A stretch of 64,000 bases of DNA, from positions 124,001 through 188,000 of the forward strand of contig NZ_JNIK01000013.1 of the NCBI RefSeq assembly GCF_000701365.1, read 5' to 3'. The notes beneath the pieces are model-generated. The model saw nothing but the letters and a program-made list of their open reading frames with translations. It did no database searches and had not been told where the DNA came from. A program made the translations under genes and the position numbers. The DNA comes from Blastococcus sp. URHD0036 (lineage in GTDB: Bacteria > Actinomycetota > Actinomycetes > Mycobacteriales > Geodermatophilaceae). The first letter of the stretch is position 1, and every line of letters starts with the position of its first letter. This document shows, in pieces, positions 33,641-41,699 of this stretch.

Positions 33641-34698
33641 CCCGCATGCGGATCGGGATGCCGCTGTCCTACAGCGGGGGCTTCCGCGAGGCCGCCGCCG
33701 TCATCGGCGAGTACGAGGCCGCGGGCCTGGACATCGTCTTCGTGCCGGAGGCCTGGTCCTTCGACGCGGTCAGCCAGCTCGGCTACCTCGCCGCCCGGAC
33801 GACGACCCTGCAGCTGGCCGCCGGGATCCTGAACGTCTACTCCCGGACGCCGGCGCTGCTGGCGATGACCGCGGCCGGGCTGGACTCGGTCTCCGAGGGC
33901 CGGTTCACCCTCGGCCTCGGCGCCTCCGGCCCCCAGGTGGTCGAGGGCTTCCACGGCGTCCCGTACACCGCTCCCCTGGCCCGGACCCGGGAGGTCGTCG
34001 ACGTCTGCCGGCAGGTCTGGCGGCGGGAGCTGCTCGAGCACGACGGCCCGCACGTGCAGGTGCCGCTGACCCCCGAGCGCGGCGGCAGCGGGCTGGGCAA
34101 GCCGCTGAAGCTGGTCAACCACCCGGTCCGCGACCGCATCCCGCTGATGCTCGCGGCGCTCGGGCCGAAGAACGTGGCGCTGGCCGCCGAGCTGTTCGAG
34201 GCGTGGGAGCCGGTCTTCTACCTGCCGGAACGGGCGGCGGACGCGTTCGGCGGGCCGCTCGCCGAGGGCACCGCGCGCCGGGATCCCGCGCTCGGCCCGC
34301 TCGACGTCGTCGCCGACACCTCCCTCCTGGTCACCGAGGACGCCGACGAGGCGGAGCGGGCGCTGCGCCGCGTGCGCCAGCACCTCGCGCTGTACATCGG
34401 CGGCATGGGGGCCCGCGGGCGGAACTTCTACAACGACCTCGCCGTCCGGTACGGCTTCCCCGATGCCGCCGGGGAGGTGCAGGAGCTCTACCTCGGTGGG
34501 CGACAGCAGCAGGCGGCCGCGGCGCTGCCCGACGAGCTGGTCCGCGGGGTGTCCCTGGTCGGGCCCCGCGGGTTCGTCGCCGAGCGGGTCGCCGCCTTCG
34601 CCGAGGCCGGGGCGACGACGCTCAACGCCACCGCGCTCGGCGAGGACCACCCGACCCGCCTGGCCTCGCTCGCCGTCCTCCGGGACCTCACCGCCTGA
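33637..34698 (+). CDS. LLM-class F420-dependent oxidoreductase
   Basis: 353 residues. Luciferase-like TIM barrel: MRIGMPLSYSGGFREAAAVIGEYEAAGLD, IVFVPEAWSFDAVSQLGYLA and GRFTLGLGASGPQVVEGFHG are typical of F420-using members. GTG 33637 chosen because of the GTGA overlap with the crotonase stop; ATG 33646 is the alternative. Third gene of the acyl-CoA operon. Confidence 0.87.
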   Translation: MTRMRIGMPLSYSGGFREAAAVIGEYEAAGLDIVFVPEAWSFDAVSQLGYLAARTTTLQLAAGILNVYSRTPALLAMTAAGLDSVSEGRFTLGLGASGPQVVEGFHGVPYTAPLARTREVVDVCRQVWRRELLEHDGPHVQVPLTPERGGSGLGKPLKLVNHPVRDRIPLMLAALGPKNVALAAELFEAWEPVFYLPERAADAFGGPLAEGTARRDPALGPLDVVADTSLLVTEDADEAERALRRVRQHLALYIGGMGARGRNFYNDLAVRYGFPDAAGEVQELYLGGRQQQAAAALPDELVRGVSLVGPRGFVAERVAAFAEAGATTLNATALGEDHPTRLASLAVLRDLTA

Positions 34699-34709
34699 CA
34701 CCCCTCTCC

Positions 34710-35663
34710 TCAGCCCAGCCGCACCCGCAGCTCCAGCAGCGTCGAGGGCAGGGCGGGGTCGTCGTCGTCCACCACGGCGAGGAGCGTCACCACCTCGCCG
34801 TCCACCCCGCGCAGGGCCAGCCCCTCCACCTTGTGCACGCGACCGCCCGGCGTCGGCAGCGGCGTGACGTCGAGGAGCCGGTCGCCGTCGACCAGGGCCA
34901 GCGCGGTGGCGACCACCGGACCGTCGTCGACCGCGTTCGGCGTGTCCTCCGCCGCCGCGCTGAGCAGGGTCCGCCCGTCCGGCAGGGCGACGGCGTCGGT
35001 CACCGCCAGGCCGACGCCCGCGACCTCGCCCAGGTCGTAGCGGTGGACCGCGCCGACCGGTACCGACGCCGCACCCGTCCCGTCGAGCACGGCGCGGACC
35101 AGGGGCGCCAGGGGGAGGTCCACCCCCGCAGAGGGCACGCCGGCGGCCAGGTTGCCGCGCTGGAACCAGCGCACGGTGTCCCCGTGCCGGCTGGCGCCCT
35201 CGAGGTTCAGCCGGTCCGGCGGCACGCCGAGCGCCTGGGCGACCCGCTGGTACAGCGGGGTGAGGTCGGCGGCCACGGCGACCGGCACCCCACCGGCGAG
35301 GCGCACGAGCACGCCCCGCATGCGGCGGGGCGACGAACCGGAGCCCAGCGCGAGCACCGCCGGGGCGCCGTCGACCTCGACCGGGCAGGCGACCTCGAGG
35401 TCGGGCTTGAGGTGCTTGGTCCCCGCGCGCTCGCTGAAGTGGTCGAGCCCGTCGACCGGGGGGAGCAGCCGCACCGGGAGGACCGAGTCCGGCCGGAGCC
35501 AGGCGGCGGTCGTGGCGTCGTCCTGCACGACCAGCCAGCCGTCGCCGAGCGGGGCGATCCCGGAGGCGGCGGTCACCGGCGTCCCGTCGTCGAACCGCAG
35601 CTCGCGGACCGCCGCCACGTCGATGCGCACGGTTCCCGGATGCCCTCCCCCGGGCCGCGTCAC
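34710..35663 (-). CDS. Uncharacterised protein, probable beta-propeller
   Basis: 317 residues, no signal peptide in the chosen frame. Repeated short strands with Asp-Gly turns (IAPLGDGWLVVQDD, VLALGSGSSPRRMRGVLV, DAVALPDGRTLLSAAAED, KVEGLALRGVDGEVVTLLAVVDDDD) suggest a propeller of the DUF6929/esterase-like kind. No catalytic motif recognised. GTG start overlaps the stop of the small upstream ORF (GTGA). Confidence 0.65.
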   Translation of the reverse strand: MTRPGGGHPGTVRIDVAAVRELRFDDGTPVTAASGIAPLGDGWLVVQDDATTAAWLRPDSVLPVRLLPPVDGLDHFSERAGTKHLKPDLEVACPVEVDGAPAVLALGSGSSPRRMRGVLVRLAGGVPVAVAADLTPLYQRVAQALGVPPDRLNLEGASRHGDTVRWFQRGNLAAGVPSAGVDLPLAPLVRAVLDGTGAASVPVGAVHRYDLGEVAGVGLAVTDAVALPDGRTLLSAAAEDTPNAVDDGPVVATALALVDGDRLLDVTPLPTPGGRVHKVEGLALRGVDGEVVTLLAVVDDDDPALPSTLLELRVRLG

Positions 35664-35806
35664 TCCTGGACGGCGGGGCCCTCGACCGAGTGCGGGAAGG
35701 GGTCGGCGTCCGGGGAGAACGACCCGACCGACGCGACGAGGGGCAGCGCCGCCGCCGCGCCGACCACGGCGAGCGACGACAGCAGCTTCTGCAGGAGGGA
35801 CGGCAC
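35660..35806 (-). CDS. Small hydrophobic protein, hypothetical
   Basis: 48 residues if started at GTG 35806 (a TTG start at 35854 would give 64). One hydrophobic stretch LLSSLAVVGAAAALPLVASVG followed by an acidic tail, like a signal anchor. Coupled to the next gene by GTGA, which is the main argument that it is translated. Confidence 0.4.
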   Translation of the reverse strand: MPSLLQKLLSSLAVVGAAAALPLVASVGSFSPDADPFPHSVEGPAVQE

Positions 35807-35883
35807 CGGCTGATCCAAGGCGACGCCGTCCGCGCGCGGTACCCCCGCGGCCAATCTCCGCCCGATGCGGTTACGCCCCGCGG

Positions 35884-36975
35884 TCAGGAGCCGACCAGCG
35901 CCCGGTGCAGCACGGCGATGAGCTCGGTCCGCGTGATGATCCCGACCAGCCGTCCGTCGCCGTCGACCACGGGCAGGTTGCGCAGCCCGCGGTCGGTCAT
36001 CAGCTCGACCAGCTCGGCCACCGGCGTGTCCTCGGAGACGGTGGTGACCGGCGTCGTCATCACCTTCGACACCGGGTCGAACTCGACGACGTCGCGGTTG
36101 AACAGGTCGAACACCGTGATGATCCCGACGACCCGGTGCTCGGCGTCGACCACCGGCACCGCCTTGACGTGGTGCTGGTTGATCACCATCCGGGCCCGGT
36201 ACAGGGTGTCCCCCGGCAGGACGCTCTTCACGTCCCGCGCCATGAGGGCGCCCACCCGCAGTCGCCCGAGCCGGCGGTCCAGTGCGTGCGCCTCCGCATC
36301 ACGGACGAGCGCGACGACGTCGCCGGGCAGCACGTCCAGGCCGCGGTCGAGCCGGGCGATCGCCCGGGTGACGTCCTCGGTGGAGACGCCGACCCGCTCG
36401 CTGGGCGCGAGGTCGGTGCCCTGGCTCGGCGGCGGGGGCGGGGGCACGTGCGGATACGGCCGGCCGGTCAGGTTGTTGACCAGCGCGCCGACCGCCAGCA
36501 GGACGACGGTGTTCACGCCGACCGGCAGGACGGCGAAGGCGTATCCCTGCTCGGCCACCGCCGAGCCGCCGACCGCGGCGAACAGCGCGCACGCACCGCC
36601 CGGCGGGTGCACGCAGCGCAGCAGCATCATGACCACGATCGCGCAGCCCACGGCGACCGCGGCGGCCAGCGCCACGTCGTCGATCAGCTTCCCGGCGGTG
36701 ACCCCGACCAGCGTCGAGACGACGTTGCCGACCAGCACCGACCACGGCTGCGCCAGCGGGCTGGCCGGCGCGGCGAACAGCAGCACCGCGGTGGCGCCCA
36801 TCGGCGCCACGATGAAGGGCAGCGCCGCCGGTCCGCCCGGCAGCACCCGGGCCGCGAGCGCGGCGACGACGATGCCCACCAGCGCACCCAGGCCGCCGCG
36901 GGCGAGGTCGAGGGGCCGGTAACCGACCGGCCCGGGACGCAGGGAGGCCAGCCAGGCCCGGCGGTCGGCGTGCAC
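35884..36975 (-). CDS. HPP-family membrane protein fused to a CBS-domain pair
   Basis: 363 residues. Four to five membrane segments with the family motif VHPPGGA (about residue 125), then a Pro-rich linker (VPPPPPP) and two C-terminal CBS domains (LMARDVKSVLPGDTL..., VMTTPVTTVSEDTPVAELVELM...RTELIAVL), which usually bind adenine nucleotides. HPP proteins have been linked to nitrite or anion transport; here a ligand-gated transport role is inferred. GTG 36975 has GGGAGAGG upstream and skips an unlikely leader. Confidence 0.87.
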   Translation of the reverse strand: MHADRRAWLASLRPGPVGYRPLDLARGGLGALVGIVVAALAARVLPGGPAALPFIVAPMGATAVLLFAAPASPLAQPWSVLVGNVVSTLVGVTAGKLIDDVALAAAVAVGCAIVVMMLLRCVHPPGGACALFAAVGGSAVAEQGYAFAVLPVGVNTVVLLAVGALVNNLTGRPYPHVPPPPPPSQGTDLAPSERVGVSTEDVTRAIARLDRGLDVLPGDVVALVRDAEAHALDRRLGRLRVGALMARDVKSVLPGDTLYRARMVINQHHVKAVPVVDAEHRVVGIITVFDLFNRDVVEFDPVSKVMTTPVTTVSEDTPVAELVELMTDRGLRNLPVVDGDGRLVGIITRTELIAVLHRALVGS

Positions 36976-37127
36976 CCGGAGTCCTCTCCCGACGGCGCCG
37001 TCGCCGTCGACCGCGGCGACCCTAGCCGCGCCGTCGGCCCCGCGGCCGGCACGGCGCGTCACCCGATCGGGTCGGGTCGCCTCCGCCGTGACTGCGGGAC
37101 GACGGCGACCGTGCCGACGTCCGGAGC

Positions 37128-37304
37128 ATGACCGCTGTCCTCCCCCACGCTCCCGGCCGGCACCGCGCTCCCGAGACCGCCGACGAGCCCGGCTGGGCCT
37201 CGCCCGCCGACTTCCGCGCCGCGTGGATGCGCACCGGCCGCCACGCCGCTCCCGAGGCGGGCGACCCCTTCGACTGGCTGGGCTCCGCGCCGGCCGCCGG
37301 CTGA
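37128..37304 (+). CDS. Small protein, 58 residues, hypothetical
   Basis: ATG 37128 to TGA 37304, with GGAG six bases upstream and almost exclusive G/C at third codon positions, as in real genes here. Protein ends WMRTGRHAAPEAGDPFDWLG; two Trp-containing clusters, no membrane segment. Divergent from the HPP-CBS gene and convergent with rdgB (22 bp apart). Family not recognised. Confidence 0.55.
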   Translation: MTAVLPHAPGRHRAPETADEPGWASPADFRAAWMRTGRHAAPEAGDPFDWLGSAPAAG

Positions 37305-37326
37305 CCCGGCGTCCTCGTGCTGCGGT

Positions 37327-37938
37327 TCAGCGCTCCCCGAGCGCCTCGGCGACCACCGGGACCAGGGCCGCGAAGGCCTGGGCCCGGTGGCTCCTCGCGT
37401 CCTTCTCCCCGGGTGCGAGCTCGGCGGAGGTGAGCTCCAGCCCGTCGGGCACGAAGACGGGGTCGTAGCCGAAGCCGTTGGTCCCCCGCGGCTCGCGGAC
37501 CACCCGCCCGCGCCACTCGCGCTCGAGGACCCACTCCCCGCCGTCGGGGGTGACGAGGGCCGCGGCGCAGACGAACCCCGCGCCGCGCCGCTCGTCGGGC
37601 ACGTCGGCGATCTGCGCGAGCAGGAGGGCGGTGTTGGCGGCGTCGTCCCCGTGCCGGCCCGACCAGCGCGCCGACAGGATGCCGGGCATCCCGTTGAGCG
37701 CGTCGACGGTGATCCCCGAGTCGTCGGCCACCGCCGGCAGACCCGTGTACCGGACCGCCTCGCGGGCCTTGAGCAGCGCGTTCTCCGCAAACGTCGCACC
37801 GGTCTCCGGCGCCTCCTTGTACTCCGGCACGTCGCGCAGGCCGACGACGGTGACGCCCGGGACCGCGCCGGCCAGCAGCCGCTGCAGCTCGGCCAGCTTG
37901 CCCGCGTTCCGGGTCGCGAGGACCAGCCGGGTGCTCAT
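37327..37938 (-). CDS. rdgB: dITP/XTP pyrophosphatase (Ham1/RdgB)
   Basis: 203 residues. Removes inosine/xanthosine triphosphates from the nucleotide pool. N-terminal [45 protein letters not shown] and [13 protein letters not shown] are family motifs. ATG 37938 overlaps the rph stop as ATGA; the rph-rdgB pair is conserved in actinobacteria (Rv1340-Rv1341 in M. tuberculosis). Confidence 0.95.
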   Translation of the reverse strand: MSTRLVLATRNAGKLAELQRLLAGAVPGVTVVGLRDVPEYKEAPETGATFAENALLKAREAVRYTGLPAVADDSGITVDALNGMPGILSARWSGRHGDDAANTALLLAQIADVPDERRGAGFVCAAALVTPDGGEWVLEREWRGRVVREPRGTNGFGYDPVFVPDGLELTSAELAPGEKDARSHRAQAFAALVPVVAEALGER

Positions 37939-38675
37939 GCCGACAGGGCCCGCTGCTGGATCGCGGTCAATTCGGCGCAACCGGCGACGGCGAGGTCCAG
38001 CAGGGCGTCGAGGGTCGGCCGGTCGAACACCGCACCCTCCGCCGTCCCCTGCACCTCGACGAACCCGCCGTCGCCGGTGCAGACGACGTTCATGTCGGTG
38101 CCGGCGCGGACGTCCTCCTCGTAGGCGAGGTCCAGCCGCGGCTCGCCGTCGATCACGCCGACGCTGACCGCGGCCACCGACCGCGGCAGCGGCTGCGCCT
38201 TGCCCAGCTTCCCCCGCTCACCCAGCCAGGAGACGGCGTCGGCCAGCGCCACGTAGGCGCCGGTGATGGCCGCGGTCCGGGTCCCGCCGTCGGCCTGGAG
38301 GACGTCGCAGTCGAGGGCGATGCTGTTCTCGCCGAGCGCGGCCAGGTCGATCGAGGCGCGCAGCGAGCGGCCGATCAGCCGGCTGATCTCGTGCGTCCGT
38401 CCCCCGATGCGGCCCTTCACCGACTCGCGGTCGCCGCGGGTGTGCGTGGCGCGCGGCAGCATCGAGTACTCGGCGGTCACCCAGCCCAGGCCGGAGCCCT
38501 TGCGCCAGCGGGGCACGCCCTCGGTGACGCTGGCGGCGCAGAGCACCCGGGTGCGGCCGAACTCCACCAGCACCGAGCCCTCGGCGTGGTCGAGCCAGTT
38601 GCGGGTGATCGTGACCGGGCGCAGCTGGTCGGCCGCGCGGCCGTCGGGACGAGGGGTCTGCGGGGCGGGAGTCAC
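37935..38675 (-). CDS. rph: Ribonuclease PH
   Basis: 246 residues (E. coli 238). Phosphorolytic 3'-5' exoribonuclease trimming tRNA 3' ends. [64 protein letters not shown] and [21 protein letters not shown] are diagnostic. GTG 38675 lies eight bases from a TACTGT -10, consistent with a leaderless message. Confidence 0.95.
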   Translation of the reverse strand: MTPAPQTPRPDGRAADQLRPVTITRNWLDHAEGSVLVEFGRTRVLCAASVTEGVPRWRKGSGLGWVTAEYSMLPRATHTRGDRESVKGRIGGRTHEISRLIGRSLRASIDLAALGENSIALDCDVLQADGGTRTAAITGAYVALADAVSWLGERGKLGKAQPLPRSVAAVSVGVIDGEPRLDLAYEEDVRAGTDMNVVCTGDGGFVEVQGTAEGAVFDRPTLDALLDLAVAGCAELTAIQQRALSA

Positions 38676-38734
38676 GTGAGTCGACAGTAGTGCGCTGCTG
38701 TGGGCACACCCGGGCTGACCCGCGCTCCGGCGAC

Positions 38735-38811
38735 GATCAGGTGACCTGATCCCCGCGCGTCCTCCCCCACCGTCTGCGGTGAGGGAGGACGCGCTGCGGT
38801 GCGGGAGGACG
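38735..38811 (-). repeat. Composite palindromic element, copy 1
   Basis: Order on the plus strand: palindrome GATCAGGT-G-ACCTGATC (38735-38751), four bases, then an 18-bp stem (38755-38772 with 38777-38794, one mismatch), then a second copy of the right arm 20 bp later (38796-38811). The same parts occur at 57803-57885 in the opposite orientation. Located in the divergent region between rph and the YjbQ gene. Confidence 0.75.
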
Positions 38812-38841
38812 ACGGACCGGGGCTCCGGCAGGATCGGCGCC

Positions 38842-39246
38842 ATGCGATCCGAGCTCCGTGCCGTCCGGACCGGCGGTGCGCCCGCCGTCGTCGACCTGAC
38901 CGACGAGTGCGCCGCGTTCGTCGCCGCCGAGACCGACGGCCTGCTGCAGGTGTTCGTGCCGCACGCGACCGCCGGCATCGCGATCATCGAGACCGGGTCC
39001 GGCAGCGACCCCGACCTGCTGGCCCAGCTCGACGTCCTCCTGCCACCCGACGACCGCTGGCGGCACCGGCACGGCAGCCCGGGGCACGGCCGCGACCACG
39101 TGCTGCCGGCGTTCGTGCCGCCGCACGCCACCGTCCCGGTGCTGGAGGGCCGCATGCAGCTGGGCACCTGGCAGCGGATCTGCCTGGTCGATCCCAACGG
39201 GGACAACCCGCAGCGCCACGTCCGGCTGTCCTTCCTCCGGGGCTGA
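38842..39246 (+). CDS. YjbQ/UPF0047 family protein
   Basis: 134 residues. [43 protein letters not shown] and [20 protein letters not shown] match the secondary thiamine-phosphate synthase enzyme family (YjbQ). Biological role unclear; conserved His and Asp could bind metal. ATG 38842 with GGCAGGA upstream. Confidence 0.9.
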   Translation: MRSELRAVRTGGAPAVVDLTDECAAFVAAETDGLLQVFVPHATAGIAIIETGSGSDPDLLAQLDVLLPPDDRWRHRHGSPGHGRDHVLPAFVPPHATVPVLEGRMQLGTWQRICLVDPNGDNPQRHVRLSFLRG

Positions 39247-39305
39247 CCGGCCGGCCGCACCCTCCGGCGTGGATCCGGTCGGCCGAGCACGGCAGGATGC
39301 GCGGC

Positions 39306-39800
39306 ATGACCGACACCGCCTCCACGGACGCCGCCCCCGTCCGGCTCTCCCCCGGTGACCCGGCGCCGGACTTCACCCTCCCCGACGCCGACGGCAACCC
39401 CGTCGCGCTGTCGGAGCACCGCGGGCGCCGCGTGATCGTCTACGCCTACCCGGCCGCGCTCACCCCGGGCTGCACGACGCAGGCGGTGGACTTCACCGCC
39501 GCCGCCGGCGAGCTCGCCGAGGCCGGGCTGGACATCATCGGGATCTCGCCCGACCCGCCGGCCAAGCTGCTGCGCTTCCGCGACAAGGAGCAGCTGGGCA
39601 TCACGCTCGTCTCCGACGTCGACAAGGCGGTGCTGCGGGCCTACGGCGCCTTCGGGCCGAAGAAGCTCTACGGCAAGGAGGTCGTCGGGGTGATCCGGTC
39701 GACCTTCGTCATCGACGCCGACGGCCGGATCGAGAAGGCCGCCTACAACGTCAAGGCCACCGGCCACGTCGCCAAGCTCCGGCGCGACCTCGGTCTCTGA
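39306..39800 (+). CDS. bcp: Thioredoxin-dependent peroxiredoxin (BCP type)
   Basis: 164 residues. Reduces hydroperoxides. Catalytic Cys in LTPGCTTQA (about residue 56) with the BCP surroundings [19 protein letters not shown] and [33 protein letters not shown] is the usual C-terminal part. Followed by a perfect hairpin terminator at 39813-39848. Confidence 0.93.
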   Translation: MTDTASTDAAPVRLSPGDPAPDFTLPDADGNPVALSEHRGRRVIVYAYPAALTPGCTTQAVDFTAAAGELAEAGLDIIGISPDPPAKLLRFRDKEQLGITLVSDVDKAVLRAYGAFGPKKLYGKEVVGVIRSTFVIDADGRIEKAAYNVKATGHVAKLRRDLGL

Positions 39801-39812
39801 CCCGCTCGCCCC

Positions 39813-39848
39813 CGACGCCCCGCCCGGCCCCGGCCCGGCGGGGCGTCG
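39813..39848. terminator. Terminator after bcp
   Basis: Perfect 12-bp stem CGACGCCCCGCC / GGCGGGGCGTCG with a 12-base loop, 13 bp after the bcp stop. The remaining gap to 39982 shows no gene. Confidence 0.8.
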
Positions 39849-39982
39849 TGCGTGTGGGCTGCCCCCGCCGGCTGCGAGGGGTTGACCGCCGCGGAGCCGG
39901 GTGCTGGCACCCCCGCCGAGGGCCCCGGTCGGACCCGACGATCGATCCGTCGTCGTCCGTCCGCTCGAGAGGCCCGATCCCC

Positions 39983-40768
39983 ATGACCCGCAGCACCCAC
40001 CTCACCCGTGCCCTCGCGGGCGGCTCGCTCGCCACCGTGCTCCTGCTCGCCGGCTGCGGGTCCTCCGACGACGACGACACCGCCGAGGCGGCGTCGAGCG
40101 GTACGGCGAGCAGTTCCGCCGCGGCCGACGTGGACGACTTCTGCCAGGCGGTCATCACCATGGACGCCCTCCCCTCGCCCGAGAGCGACACCCCGAGCGC
40201 CGAGGAGTCGACCGCGTTCGGCGAGCAGCTGGCCGAGCCGGTCCAGACGATCGTCGACGCCGCGCCGGACGCGGCCGCCGACGCCGCGGCCGACCTCGCC
40301 GAGATCCAGCAGCGGCTGACGGACGGCGACGGCTCCGTCTTCGCCGATCCCGCGACCTTCGAGACCCTGAACACGATCGAGCAGGCTGTCGCCGACGAGT
40401 GCGGGTACACCAACGTCGCCGTGTCCGCCGTCGACTACAACTTCGAGGGCGTGCCGGCCACCCTCCCCGCCGGCGAGACGAACTTCCTCATGGCCAACAT
40501 GTCCGACCACGACCAGGAGCACGTGATGCTCGTGGCCCGGCCGACCGACGGGCAGGCGATCACACCCGTCGAGTTCATGGCCGACCCCGAGGGCAGCTTC
40601 GGTCGCCTGGAGATCGTCGGAGGCGCGTTCGCCCCGCCGCACACCCAGGGCGGCATCACCCTCGACCTCGAGCCGGGCAGCTACCTGCTCCTCTGCCCGA
40701 TCTCGGCCGACGAGACGTCTCCCCCGCACTTCGTGCTCGGCATGATCACGTCGCTGACCGTCGCCTGA
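39983..40768 (+). CDS. Cupredoxin-like lipoprotein (1)
   Basis: 261 residues. Lipobox LLAGC with the lipidated Cys at 25, an acidic linker, an all-alpha segment framed by Cys54 and Cys140 (possible disulfide), then a beta-rich C-terminal domain. In the latter His180 (QEHVML), Cys238 (LLLCPI), His249 (PPHF) and Met254 (LGM) have the order of type 1 copper ligands, but the Cys-His gap (10 residues) is longer than in plastocyanin. Tandem paralogue follows, then a multicopper oxidase. Electron or copper transfer to the oxidase is inferred. Confidence 0.7.
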   Translation: MTRSTHLTRALAGGSLATVLLLAGCGSSDDDDTAEAASSGTASSSAAADVDDFCQAVITMDALPSPESDTPSAEESTAFGEQLAEPVQTIVDAAPDAAADAAADLAEIQQRLTDGDGSVFADPATFETLNTIEQAVADECGYTNVAVSAVDYNFEGVPATLPAGETNFLMANMSDHDQEHVMLVARPTDGQAITPVEFMADPEGSFGRLEIVGGAFAPPHTQGGITLDLEPGSYLLLCPISADETSPPHFVLGMITSLTVA

Positions 40769-40904
40769 CCGTGACCGCCGCCGCGCACGGGCCGAGGTCC
40801 CGGGACCGGTTCCCGGCGGATCGGGACGGCCGTCCCTCGTGCCCGGGTCACGCGCCGCGCGAGGGTCCGGTGGACGCGACCACCGACCCTCGGGGAGACC
40901 TCCC

Positions 40905-41699
40905 ATGTCCCGCACGACCACCTCGACCCGCCTGCTCGCCGCGGGCTGCCTCGCCGCGATGCTGGCGGCCGCCGGCTGCAGCACCGACGACGACGGCGGC
41001 GACACCCCGACGTCGGCCGCCGGCGACACGGCCGAGGTCACCCCGGCGGACACCGACGCCTTCTGCCAGGGCGTCGTCGACTACGACGCCACGCCCCGGC
41101 CGGAGGGCGGGGAGACCGGTGAGCCCAGCGCCGAGGACGTCGCCGCCTTCGGCGAGGCTCTGGCCGACCCGGTCGCGGCGATCGTCGCGAACGCCCCGGA
41201 CGCCGCCGCCGACGCCGCCGCGACGCTGCACCACGTGCAGCAGCAGCTGGCCGGCGGCGACTCGAGCGGGCTGTACGAGCCCGGCACCGCCGACGCGGTC
41301 GGCACCATCGAGAGCACGGTGGCCGACGAGTGCGGTCACACCGCCGTCACCGTCACCGCCGTCGACTACACGTTCGAGGGCGTCCCTGCCGTGCTCGACG
41401 CCGGCCTCACCACGTTCGTGATGCCCAACGAGACCGAGGCCGGGGAGGAGCACGTCATGCTCATCGCCGCCGTGGCCGAGGGCCAGACGCTGACACCGGA
41501 GGAGTTCGTCGCCGACCCGGAGGGCTCGTTCGCGGAGATCGAGCTGCTGGGCGAGACCTACGCCCCCGCGGGCGCGACCGGCGGGGTCACCCTCGACCTG
41601 CCGGCCGGCGACTACCTGCTGATCTGCCCGGTCAGCCACGACGAGGCCAGCCCGCCGCACTTCATGCTCGGCATGATCGCGGCCGTCACGGTCGCATGA
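40905..41699 (+). CDS. Cupredoxin-like lipoprotein (2)
   Basis: 264 residues, paralogue of the preceding gene with the same layout: lipobox AAAGC (Cys25), Cys54 and Cys143 framing a helical part, then putative copper residues His183, Cys241, His252, Met257. Conserved between both copies: EHVML, PEGSF, L-CP, PPHF-LGM. It ends in an ATGA overlap with the multicopper oxidase, so it is co-translated with it. GGGGAG ribosome site. Confidence 0.72.
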   Translation: MSRTTTSTRLLAAGCLAAMLAAAGCSTDDDGGDTPTSAAGDTAEVTPADTDAFCQGVVDYDATPRPEGGETGEPSAEDVAAFGEALADPVAAIVANAPDAAADAAATLHHVQQQLAGGDSSGLYEPGTADAVGTIESTVADECGHTAVTVTAVDYTFEGVPAVLDAGLTTFVMPNETEAGEEHVMLIAAVAEGQTLTPEEFVADPEGSFAEIELLGETYAPAGATGGVTLDLPAGDYLLICPVSHDEASPPHFMLGMIAAVTVA

